Shown one piece after another: positions 1 to 6,888 of a DNA stretch of 43,763 nucleotides. The stretch spans positions 1 to 43,763 of the forward strand of contig CAISEE010000045.1 of the NCBI GenBank assembly GCA_903884345.1, read 5' to 3'. Under the pieces are notes generated by a model. That model was not told the DNA's origin. It did not search any database and saw nothing but the letters and a program-made list of their open reading frames with translations. The stretch comes from Candidatus Adlerbacteria bacterium (GTDB lineage Bacteria > Patescibacteriota > Minisyncoccia > Phycocordibacterales > SBAW01). Position numbers and translations under genes: made by a program. How positions within the stretch are numbered: the stretch's first letter is position 1; every line of letters begins with the position of its first letter.

Positions 1-813
1 GCTTGCGCCAAAAAGAGCAAATTCTTTCTCGCAGGTCTTGGTGAGGTGCTCGCAGATGTGGCGCATGAGGTTGGTCTCCATCGCCATGATGTCGGTGTGG
101 TCTTTGATGAAACCCATCTCGATGTCGATCGAGGTGTACTCATTGAGGTGGCGTGTGGTCGAGTGCTTCTCGGCGCGGAAGACGTTGCCGGTCGTAAAGA
201 CACGCTCGAAGACGCCGACCATAATCTGCTTGTAGAGCTGCGGCGAGGTGGCCAGGTGCGCGGTCTTGCCGTATAGGTATTTGACCTCGAAGACTTCCCC
301 GCTGCCCTCGGCGTCGTCGCCAATGAGGCGCGGTGCCTGAAACTCGGTGAATCCTTCGCTGTTTAAAAATGCGCGGTAGGCTTTGAGGATTTCGGCTTGT
401 ACCTTAAACGTCGCGCGCGATTTCTCGCGGCGCAGCGTGTACGGCAGGTAGTCGAGATAGGTGTCGATGTTGATGTCGGCCTCCAAATCAAATGGCAAAT
501 CGCGCGCCTCCGACAGTATTTCGATCTTCAAAATCTCCAGCTCGATGTCGCCGTTTTGAACCTCGGGGTTAGCGTTCTTCTCGGGTCGCTGATTGACGTT
601 ACCCTCGACGGCGACGACGTACTGGGCGCGCAGCTCTTTGGCAACGTCCATTGCCTCGGACTTCGGCAGCACGACGCCCTGGACCGAACCGCTCATATCA
701 CGAAAGTCGAAGAAGACCATTTTGCCCTGGTCGCGACGCACGGTGACCCATCCTTTGATGAGTGCCGCCTGCCCTACCCTCGCGTGTAATTCGCCAATGA
801 GAGTTCGTTCCAT
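1..813 (-). CDS. aspS: Aspartyl-tRNA synthetase, archaeal-type, 3' part missing at window edge
   Basis: The open frame runs from an ATG at 813 off the left edge (271 codons visible). The N-terminal OB-fold anticodon domain carries KGWVTVRRDQGK near residues 19-30. The class II core shows SPQLYKQ, FRAEKHSTTRHLNE (motif 2) and SIDIEMGF, the pattern of archaeal/eukaryal AspRS rather than the longer bacterial form with a GAD insert. The enzyme charges tRNA-Asp. The residue after GWV is Thr, neither the Trp of discriminating archaeal enzymes nor the His of non-discriminating ones, so specificity for tRNA-Asn cannot be read. There is no SD sequence. The gap to trpS is nine bases, so the two are probably cotranscribed. 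Confidence 0.93.
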   Translation of the reverse strand, partial: MERTLIGELHARVGQAALIKGWVTVRRDQGKMVFFDFRDMSGSVQGVVLPKSEAMDVAKELRAQYVVAVEGNVNQRPEKNANPEVQNGDIELEILKIEILSEARDLPFDLEADINIDTYLDYLPYTLRREKSRATFKVQAEILKAYRAFLNSEGFTEFQAPRLIGDDAEGSGEVFEVKYLYGKTAHLATSPQLYKQIMVGVFERVFTTGNVFRAEKHSTTRHLNEYTSIDIEMGFIKDHTDIMAMETNLMRHICEHLTKTCEKEFALFGAS

Positions 814-822
814 AAAATATAT

Positions 823-1773
823 TTAAAGTAATGTGACGCCTACCTTCCCTCGCACGTCTGCCATCTTCGCCGACGCAATCGCCTTGGCCTTCTCGCTCCC
901 CTCGGCGATGATGTGCTTAATTTCCTCGTCGGTAATCGCCGCCCGTCGCTCGCGCATAGGTGCCACGAACGCGTCGATGTCTTCGATGAGCGCTTCTTTG
1001 AGTGCCTTGTACTTGCCCTTGTTCGCCTCGTAGATTGGTGCGAGTTCTTCCTCGGCGCGAAAGAGTTTGTGAATGGCGTACACGTGCTCGGGGCGCTCGC
1101 CGCTGGAGTCGGTAACAATGCTCATGACCGCCTTCGAAATCTCCTCGCGCGTACCAAAGAGCGGGATGGTGTTGCCGTAGCTCTTGCTCATCTTCTTGCC
1201 GTCGGTCCCGGGGACGATGGCTACTGAATCGGCAATCAGTTCTTTGGGTTCAACGAACGTTTTGCCGTAGGCGATATTAAACTTCGCCGCTGCCTCGCGG
1301 GCGTACTCGACGTGCTGGCGCTGGTCGGCGCCCACCGGCACGATGTCGGTGTCATAGAGGATGATGTCGGCCGCCATGAGCATGGGGTAATTAAAGAGCC
1401 CCGCATTCGCCTCAAGCCCCTTAGCAACTTTGTCTTTATAGGCGTGACCGAGTTCGAGCATCGAGACCGAGACGAGGCACTCAAGAATCCACGCGAGCTC
1501 GGTGTGCTCGGAGACGCGCGATTGCTGAAAGATGACTGCCTTCGATGGGTCGACGCCAATGGCCAGGTAGTCGCGCACGACGTTATAGATACTCTCGCGC
1601 ACAGCCACCGGGTCTTTGAGCGACGTCAGCGCATGATAGTCGGCAACCATGAGGAAGCTGTCGAAGTTTTGGTACGAATCAAGAAACGGTTTGAGCGCGC
1701 CAAAGTAGTTGCCAATATGCAACTGCCCGCTCGACTGCAGCCCCGTAAAAATCCGCTTCTTTGCGTCCGTCAT
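823..1773 (-). CDS. trpS: Tryptophanyl-tRNA synthetase
   Basis: This is a 316-residue class I synthetase that activates tryptophan and charges tRNA-Trp in the cytoplasm. The HIGH-type motif is HIGN at residues 19-22, and the KMSKS loop is present as GKKMSKSYGN near residue 195. Length is normal for bacterial TrpRS. The ATG at 1773 lies eight bases from the dnaJ stop codon. A perfect TATAAT sits six bases upstream of it, overlapping the end of dnaJ, so the gene may have its own leaderless start. It is followed by aspS. Confidence 0.97.
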   Translation of the reverse strand: MTDAKKRIFTGLQSSGQLHIGNYFGALKPFLDSYQNFDSFLMVADYHALTSLKDPVAVRESIYNVVRDYLAIGVDPSKAVIFQQSRVSEHTELAWILECLVSVSMLELGHAYKDKVAKGLEANAGLFNYPMLMAADIILYDTDIVPVGADQRQHVEYAREAAAKFNIAYGKTFVEPKELIADSVAIVPGTDGKKMSKSYGNTIPLFGTREEISKAVMSIVTDSSGERPEHVYAIHKLFRAEEELAPIYEANKGKYKALKEALIEDIDAFVAPMRERRAAITDEEIKHIIAEGSEKAKAIASAKMADVRGKVGVTLL

Positions 1774-1779
1774 AGTCGT

Positions 1780-1785
1780 ATTATA
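1780..1785 (-). promoter_or_regulatory. Candidate -10 box of trpS
   Basis: The minus strand reads TATAAT with six bases between it and the trpS ATG. No good -35 is visible. The spacing predicts an mRNA that begins at or next to the start codon. Confidence 0.4.
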
Positions 1786-2876
1786 TCCCCTCCTCCTTCA
1801 GCTTCTCGATGAGATTTTTTGCGGTCTTGGAAAGTTTTTGCGGGAGTTGGATTTTGACGCGTACAAGCAGGTCGCCTCGGCGGCCGCGGTTGTTGGGGAC
1901 GCCTCGGCCTTTGATGGTGAGCATCTCGCCGTGGGTCACGCCTTGCGGGATTGAAAGCGGCTCGTCGCCGTCGAGCGTCGCGATGGTGTACTCGGCGCCC
2001 AGGAGCGCATCCGAGAGTTTGACCGAGAGGTCGGTCACCAAGTTGACGCCTTCTTTCTTAAAGCGCTGGTCGTGGCGCACGTGGACTTTGACGTAGAGGT
2101 CGCCTGCGCTACCACCGGCAATCGCTTCGCCCGCACCCGTGAGGCGGATCATCTCGCCGCCGTCGATGCCTGCGGGCACGATGATCTCGACTTCCTCTTG
2201 CTTGCGGTAGACACCCTCGCCGCGGCAGGTGCGGCACTTGTCTTTGGCGATTTTGCCCGTTGCGTGGCAGTGGCGGCAGGGGCTCTGCATCGTGATTTGG
2301 CCGAAGAAGGAGTTGCTCGTCTCGTGGACTTTGCCGGTGCCATTGCAGTGTTTGCAGGTTTCAAGTTCGCTCCCCGGTGTGGCACCCGAGCCGTCGCAGG
2401 TATCGCACTTGGCGATTTTGGCGAGCAGCACATTGCGCTTGGTGCCGAAGACCGACTCTTTAAATGAGATTTCGAGGTCGATCGAGATGTCGCGACCACG
2501 GCGTGTGGCACGGCCCGTCTGTTGGCCGAAGAAGTCGGTGAAGACGTCACCGAAGTCGAATCCGAAGCTGCCGTTTTGGAACGCATCCTGAAATTGCGAA
2601 AAGTCGAAGTTGGCACCGTTGGCTCCACCCCTGGAATCCGCCCGGCCCCGCGCCGTCGCTAAAGACACGCCCATACGAGTCGTACTCGGCGCGCTTCTTG
2701 TCGTCGGAGAGGATGCTGTACGCCTCGCTCACCTCTTTGAATTTCTCGACGTCGCCGGTCGCTTTGTCGGGATGAAATTTGTGCGCGAGTTTGTGGAACG
2801 CCTTCTTGACCTCCTCTTTCGAGGCGGTTTTCTGAATCCCCAGTACCTCGTAATAATCTTTTTTAGACATACTCAT
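1781..2876 (-). CDS. dnaJ: Chaperone DnaJ, interrupted by a frameshift
   Basis: DnaJ is the J-domain co-chaperone that stimulates DnaK ATPase. The 5' frame encodes the J domain (KDYYEVLG, then HKFHPDKA with the HPD triad) and the start of the Gly-rich linker (GAGPGGFQG). A second frame then carries the Gly/Phe region ([11 protein letters not shown]), four zinc-finger repeats ([32 protein letters not shown]) and the C-terminal substrate-binding domains. The break lies at 2624-2630, in CAGGGGTGGAGCC on the minus strand. Dropping the T, or restoring two G to the run, rejoins the frames. All domains are otherwise intact, so a sequencing indel or very recent mutation is more likely than an old pseudogene. 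ATGs at 2876 and 2870 are both possible starts. Confidence 0.9.
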
Positions 2877-2883
2877 TACAGGT

Positions 2884-2911
2884 ATTCTAACAGAAAAAGC
2901 ACCTTGCGCAA
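2884..2911 (-). promoter_or_regulatory. Promoter of dnaJ
   Basis: The minus strand has TTGCGC, a 16-base spacer and TAGAAT. Only seven bases separate the -10 box from the ATG at 2876, so the transcript would be nearly leaderless. No CIRCE heat-shock operator was seen. Confidence 0.55.
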
Positions 2912-2936
2912 GAAAACGCTTGACGCAGGATGAATA

Positions 2937-4742
2937 CTATGCGGCAACTAACGTCTCGTCTTCGTCGGCGATGAATCCGCCCGCTTGGATGCTCCACAAT
3001 TTTTGGTAGAGGCCCTCTTCTTGGAGCAGTTCATCGTGCGTGCCGTCGGCCACGACTGCCCCGTTTTGGATGACGACGATGCGGTCCATTTTCATAATGG
3101 TCGAAAGACGGTGCGCGACGACGAGCACGGTTTTGCCACGCATCAGTACTTCGAGCGCTTGCTGGATCAGTTGCTCTGACTCGGAGTCAAGACTTGACGT
3201 CGCTTCGTCGAGGACCAAGATGGGCGCGTTTTTGAGGATGGCACGAGCGATTGCCACACGTTGCCGTTCGCCTCCCGAGAGTTTGACGCCACGCTCGCCG
3301 ACGAAGGTATCGTAGCCTTCGGGGAGTGACAAAATAAAGTCGTGGCAGTTGGCCTGCTTGGCGGCCTCGATTATTTCGTCTTCCGTCGCATCGCGCTTGC
3401 CGTAGCGGATATTCTCGCGCAGCGAGCGGTGAAAGAGAATCGGCTCCTGCGGCACGAACGAAATCGCGTCGCGCAAACTGTCTTGCGTCACGGTTGCGAT
3501 GTTCTGTCCGTCTACCTCGATGCTACCTGCTTTGACGTCAAAGAGGCGCAACAATAGTTTCGTGATGGTCGACTTCCCTGCGCCCGAGGGGCCCACAAAC
3601 GCGACGCGCTGCCCCGGTTCGATGGTGAGGTTGAGGTGCGATAAAATCGGTCGCTCCTGGTCGAACGAAAACGACACGTCGCGAAACGATACTTCGCCAT
3701 GGTCGACGACCAGCGCGGATGCCTTCGGTGCGTCTTGCACCTCGTGTGGGGTTTCAAGAATGGCGACCATCTCTTGCGCGTCTGCGAGCGTGTCGTAGAA
3801 GCGGCGCAAGACGCGGTTGATGCTGAAGAGTCGGTCGAAGGTTCCCAACAGGTACGTTTGCAGAAGCATGATGTCGCCCACGGTAAGAACCCCGCGTGTC
3901 CACAGCACGCCGCCCATGTAGAGCATGGCGACGTTGATGCCGATGACCATAAGGCCCATCATCGCCCAGGTGTTGTCGTCGGTAAACCACACGGACGAGG
4001 TGGCGTTCTTCCATTTCGTTATCGCATCCTTAAACCGCGCCGTTTCAAACGCGAAGCCCGAGAACAGCGTGACGGTGTGCTGATTGGAGATCGCGTCGGC
4101 AAGTGCGCCGGTTGCTGCCGTTGACGCAGCGGCACGTGCGACTCGCAGCGGCACGAGTCGGCGTGCCATGACGATTTGAAACCCGAGGAAGAGTATCGAC
4201 CACACGGCAAGGACCGCGCCCAGGGTCCAATGCTGCAATCCTAAAATGATGACGGCACCGATGACGAATACGGCCGTGGGGAAAAATTCGAGCAGGACGC
4301 TGTCGGCAATCGATTCATACGCACCTGAAAACTTGCCGACCTTCGACGTGAGGCTGCCGGTAAAGTTCGTGCCGAAAAAGGAGTGCGAATGCTTCAGGAG
4401 ATACCCGAACGAATGGTCGTAGAGTTCGGCCATCACAGCAAGCTCGAGCCGCATGATGCCGCGCGATTGCACTCGTCGAAACACCCATCCGCACAATCGG
4501 GACAGGCCGACGAGTACGACGATGGTAAGCACTGCCCCCGCGAGCACGGTGCTTGGCTTGTGTGTTGCGAGCAAGTTCAGAAATTGTTTGAGGAACCATG
4601 GCGTCGCCAAGTCGGCCATTTGCACGCCAAAGCTGCCCGCAACCACGAGCACGAACGCAAGAAGGTGCTTGCGCGTGTAGTGCCAGTAGATGCGTCGGAC
4701 CGAACCGACGGAGGCCAATTTCTTTGGGGTATGTGTGCTCAT
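2937..4742 (-). CDS. ABC exporter, fused membrane and ATPase domains
   Basis: This is a 601-residue half-transporter of the MsbA/LmrA exporter type. The N-terminal half has about six membrane segments (for example FVLVVAGSFGVQ and ILFLGFQIVMA). The C-terminal nucleotide-binding domain has Walker A GPSGAGKST, signature LSGGERQRVAIARAI, Walker B ILVLDEATSSLD and the switch histidine in VVAHRLST. The protein probably works as a homodimer, since no partner is adjacent; the substrate cannot be told. The start is chosen at the ATG giving MSTHTPKK; further ATGs exist upstream at 4808 and 4796. A TATTAT upstream may be its -10 box. The gene lies between dnaJ and the secreted cassette. Confidence 0.93.
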   Translation of the reverse strand: MSTHTPKKLASVGSVRRIYWHYTRKHLLAFVLVVAGSFGVQMADLATPWFLKQFLNLLATHKPSTVLAGAVLTIVVLVGLSRLCGWVFRRVQSRGIMRLELAVMAELYDHSFGYLLKHSHSFFGTNFTGSLTSKVGKFSGAYESIADSVLLEFFPTAVFVIGAVIILGLQHWTLGAVLAVWSILFLGFQIVMARRLVPLRVARAAASTAATGALADAISNQHTVTLFSGFAFETARFKDAITKWKNATSSVWFTDDNTWAMMGLMVIGINVAMLYMGGVLWTRGVLTVGDIMLLQTYLLGTFDRLFSINRVLRRFYDTLADAQEMVAILETPHEVQDAPKASALVVDHGEVSFRDVSFSFDQERPILSHLNLTIEPGQRVAFVGPSGAGKSTITKLLLRLFDVKAGSIEVDGQNIATVTQDSLRDAISFVPQEPILFHRSLRENIRYGKRDATEDEIIEAAKQANCHDFILSLPEGYDTFVGERGVKLSGGERQRVAIARAILKNAPILVLDEATSSLDSESEQLIQQALEVLMRGKTVLVVAHRLSTIMKMDRIVVIQNGAVVADGTHDELLQEEGLYQKLWSIQAGGFIADEDETLVAA

Positions 4743-4834
4743 AAATGAGTGAAAATGCGTTTCAGAAACAAGACTGAAGACGGTATGAATGTTCATAATA
4801 ACACACAAACAGTCTTCCCGAAAGTGCTGTCGGG

Positions 4835-4868
4835 ATAAAAAATAGGGCCCTGCATTGCTGCAGGGCCC
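4835..4868 (-). terminator. Rho-independent terminator of the CsgG-type cassette
   Basis: There is a perfect 10-bp stem (GGGCCCTGCA / TGCAGGGCCC) with a 4-base loop. On the minus strand it is followed by TATTTTTTAT. It lies 21 bases after the stop codon of the last cassette gene. Confidence 0.9.
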
Positions 4869-4888
4869 ATGTTGTGGCCGGACGTGGA

Positions 4889-5338
4889 TCAGGGAGCGGT
4901 CGGCACCGGCGGCGGAACGATGACCGGGGTGCTTGCGCCGGGCGCTGCGCCCAGGTTGACGGCGGCCAGGTTGGCGACATTGGCGATCGTGACGGATACG
5001 GCGCCGAAGCTGTTGCCGGTCACCTTGGCGACCTGGTCGAGACCAGTAATCGTCTGGTTCACGTTGGCGTTTGCCGATGTCCAGGTGGGAACCTGGAACG
5101 TCGAGTAGTAGTACGGATTCGACACCGGGCCTGTAGCTGTCGCGTTGACGACGGCGTCGTTGCCGAGGTTGATCGCGCTGAACGTGGCACCGGCCACCTT
5201 GCCGTTGATCCGTTGGGCGCTGTCGTAAACGCTCTGATTGACGTTGGCAAGAACGTTGAACTCGTCAGCCCGAGCAGGTTGTGCGAACGCGGCCACGGCA
5301 GCGACAGCGCAGATGCTGAGAACGGAAGTAAGCTTCAT
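4889..5338 (-). CDS. Secreted repeat protein of the CsgG-type cassette, putative fibre subunit
   Basis: The protein has 149 residues. A Sec signal peptide ends in ARA before residue 25. The mature part is rich in Asn, Gln, Ala, Val and Thr and contains an imperfect internal duplication, each unit opening with ANVNQ (residues 31-35 and 91-95). A TGPVSNPYYYS segment lies between the units, and the tail is proline-rich (VPPPVPTAP). The Asn/Gln-rich repeat is reminiscent of curli and holdfast-anchor subunits, but the family cannot be named from sequence alone. It is the last gene of a three-gene unit with a CsgG/HfaB-type lipoprotein, the position of hfaD in Caulobacter. An SD (AGAAGG, nine bases before the ATG) supports the start. 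A role as exported surface fibre is inference from context. Confidence 0.75.
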   Translation of the reverse strand: MKLTSVLSICAVAAVAAFAQPARADEFNVLANVNQSVYDSAQRINGKVAGATFSAINLGNDAVVNATATGPVSNPYYYSTFQVPTWTSANANVNQTITGLDQVAKVTGNSFGAVSVTIANVANLAAVNLGAAPGASTPVIVPPPVPTAP

Positions 5339-5372
5339 GGTGGCGTACCTTCTCTTGTGTCGCGATGGAAGT

Positions 5373-5424
5373 GTCTTGGCGGGTGCGACTCATCCGCCAA
5401 GACTGTACCCCGGCACTATGCCGG
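5373..5424 (-). other. Two intercistronic hairpins in the CsgG-type cassette
   Basis: A perfect 10-bp stem (GTCTTGGCGG at 5373-5382 with CCGCCAAGAC at 5394-5403) and a smaller one (CCGGCA/TGCCGG, 5410-5424) lie between the lipoprotein gene and the last gene. There is no U-run, so they look like RNA-processing or stabilising hairpins rather than terminators. Confidence 0.55.
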
Positions 5425-5439
5425 AGATTCGATGTGGGA

Positions 5440-6330
5440 TCAGGAGCCCGTCTTCGGGGTGTCCGTGAGACCGCAATTGGTGATGCCGAATACCTGGCTC
5501 AGCAGGTCGGCGATGCCGACGTCGAGCATCCGGCCCGTGGCCAGCTTGACCGGCGTACGGTAGGACGCGCCCAGATTGAAGTTGACCAGTGTCGGGCCGC
5601 TCATCGGTCCGGCGTAGCGGGAGAGTGCGAGTTGCACGCCGCCCTGGGTGGCTTCGGTCTGGATGCTGGTCGCCGCGATCACCTTGCCGCCGACTTCGCC
5701 CGCGATGGGCAACTCGACAACCCGAAGATCGACGCGAATCAGCATCGCGTTCTTGTAGACGCTCAGGTTCGCGCCGTAGGCTCCCCCGCCAATCTCCCCA
5801 CCGGGGAGTGCGTCAGTGGTTGTGATCGCGCCCGTAATCGCGTACTTCGCTGGGAAAATCGTCCCATTGAAGAGCGGGATGTACGCGAGCTCGACCGACT
5901 TGCCGTCGGGACCCCTGAACGTGTTGAGTCGCCCGTTGCCGATCAGTTTCTGAGCGGCGTGTTGGGTGATCCAATCGACCAGGTTTCGGTAGCTCGGCCC
6001 CAGCTCGGTTTGCGTCAGCCCTGCGCGTTGCAGGATGGTTGCCGCGATGTCCGCCGCGCCCTGCGTGTTGGCGAAGCCGGACGCGTCGTTGCCACCCGAG
6101 AAGTTGAACGTGCCCGTGCGGTCCGGGATTTCCAGAACCGTGAACGAGACGCGCTTGGCCTCGGGTGTCAGTTGTGAGGCGACGCATTGCAGCGGAGCCT
6201 CCAGCGCGTGGATGATCTGCGGAGTCGGGCCAACAGGGACCGCGATCGGATCGCTCGGCGGCATGCCGCAGCCGGCGAGCAAGAAAGCAATTGCCGGAAT
6301 GGCCGTACTGAGACGAAGAAGTCTCTTCAT
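5440..6330 (-). CDS. CsgG/HfaB-family secretion-pore lipoprotein
   Basis: This is a 296-residue lipoprotein with signal peptide and lipobox LLAGC (Cys21). The mature region follows the CsgG/HfaB pattern: VLEIPDRTGTF near residues 65-75, the A-ADIAATILQRAGL helix region, AKYAITGAIT, and VDLRVVELPIAGEVGGKVIAA, which corresponds to the CsgG strand ending in the sentence-like NLRVVNVSTGEIL. CsgG family members form outer-membrane channels that export curli or holdfast-anchor subunits. The ATG at 6330 is preferred to the one at 6339 because AAGGA lies nine bases upstream of it. The gene is flanked by two small secreted proteins, the arrangement of hfaABD. Such a pore is unexpected in a Patescibacterium, whose envelope is usually thought to lack a typical outer membrane. 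Confidence 0.8.
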   Translation of the reverse strand: MKRLLRLSTAIPAIAFLLAGCGMPPSDPIAVPVGPTPQIIHALEAPLQCVASQLTPEAKRVSFTVLEIPDRTGTFNFSGGNDASGFANTQGAADIAATILQRAGLTQTELGPSYRNLVDWITQHAAQKLIGNGRLNTFRGPDGKSVELAYIPLFNGTIFPAKYAITGAITTTDALPGGEIGGGAYGANLSVYKNAMLIRVDLRVVELPIAGEVGGKVIAATSIQTEATQGGVQLALSRYAGPMSGPTLVNFNLGASYRTPVKLATGRMLDVGIADLLSQVFGITNCGLTDTPKTGS

Positions 6331-6346
6331 GATACGCATTCCTTTC

Positions 6347-6766
6347 TTACTGCTTGGGCGCGGCCGAGGCTGCCGAAGTCGGCGTCCCCAACTGACTCAA
6401 GCCTGCGGAGTTTTGGCTTGCAGTGACGCTTGCCGCACTTTGGCCGGAGACGTCGACCGATGTCAGATCACCGATGTTGGTGTTGCTGACACTGCTCTGT
6501 GAACCATTGTTGACGCTGTAGTACGTCACCGGGCCGGTATTCGTGACCGCGCTGCTGCTGCCTCCCGACGTGCCGGTTGCCCCGCTATTGCGGCGCAACT
6601 GCAGTTCCAGAGCTGCCTGGTTCATCATATAGGGGTTTGGACCCGAGGTTGGACCCCAGGTGCTGTTCCAGGAGTTCGCCTGGGGCATCCAGTCAGCCCT
6701 CGAAGGGCTGGCTACCGCGAGGCAGGACAACCCTGCCAGCGACACAGCAAGCATGAAGCGTTTCAT
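6347..6766 (-). CDS. Secreted Ser/Asn/Gly-rich protein of the CsgG-type cassette, HfaA-like
   Basis: The protein has 139 residues with a Sec signal peptide (MKRFMLAVSLAGLSC..., SRA before residue 25). The mature chain has a WNSTWGPTSGPNPYMMNQ segment, then a low-complexity Ser/Asn/Gly/Thr region with regularly spaced N and Q residues (SVNNGSQSSVSNTNIGD). It shares TGPV-YYS with the third cassette gene, suggesting a common fold or interface. HfaA of Caulobacter is likewise a small secreted protein encoded just before the CsgG-like HfaB, so an HfaA-like role is plausible but unproven. The start is chosen at 6766, where GAGAGG lies six bases upstream; an in-frame extension to 6862 crosses the dnaK terminator and is rejected. 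Confidence 0.7.
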   Translation of the reverse strand: MKRFMLAVSLAGLSCLAVASPSRADWMPQANSWNSTWGPTSGPNPYMMNQAALELQLRRNSGATGTSGGSSSAVTNTGPVTYYSVNNGSQSSVSNTNIGDLTSVDVSGQSAASVTASQNSAGLSQLGTPTSAASAAPKQ

Positions 6767-6810
6767 CGTGCACCTCTCTGTCGTTTTTGAACGTGTGGTT
6801 ACAAAGAGCA

Positions 6811-6840
6811 GAAAATGAAGCCTCTGTTGAGGCTTCATTT
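6811..6840 (-). terminator. Terminator after dnaK
   Basis: The arms AAATGAAGCCTC and GAGGCTTCATTT form a 12-bp stem with a 4-base loop. On the minus strand it is followed by a pyrimidine-rich tract. It separates the grpE-dnaK unit from the secreted cassette. Confidence 0.75.
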
Positions 6841-6888
6841 CTCGCTGCACGTAGTATTTCATGAATACGTCACGAAGTCAAGAGTGAC

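Noticed and set aside
2877-2936. CIRCE heat-shock operator at dnaJ or grpE
   Set aside because: No TTAGCACTC-N9-GAGTGCTAA-like inverted repeat was found near either promoter.
6767-6862. N-terminal extension of the HfaA-like gene
   Set aside because: The extension is made of the dnaK terminator stem and would remove the signal peptide from the N-terminus.
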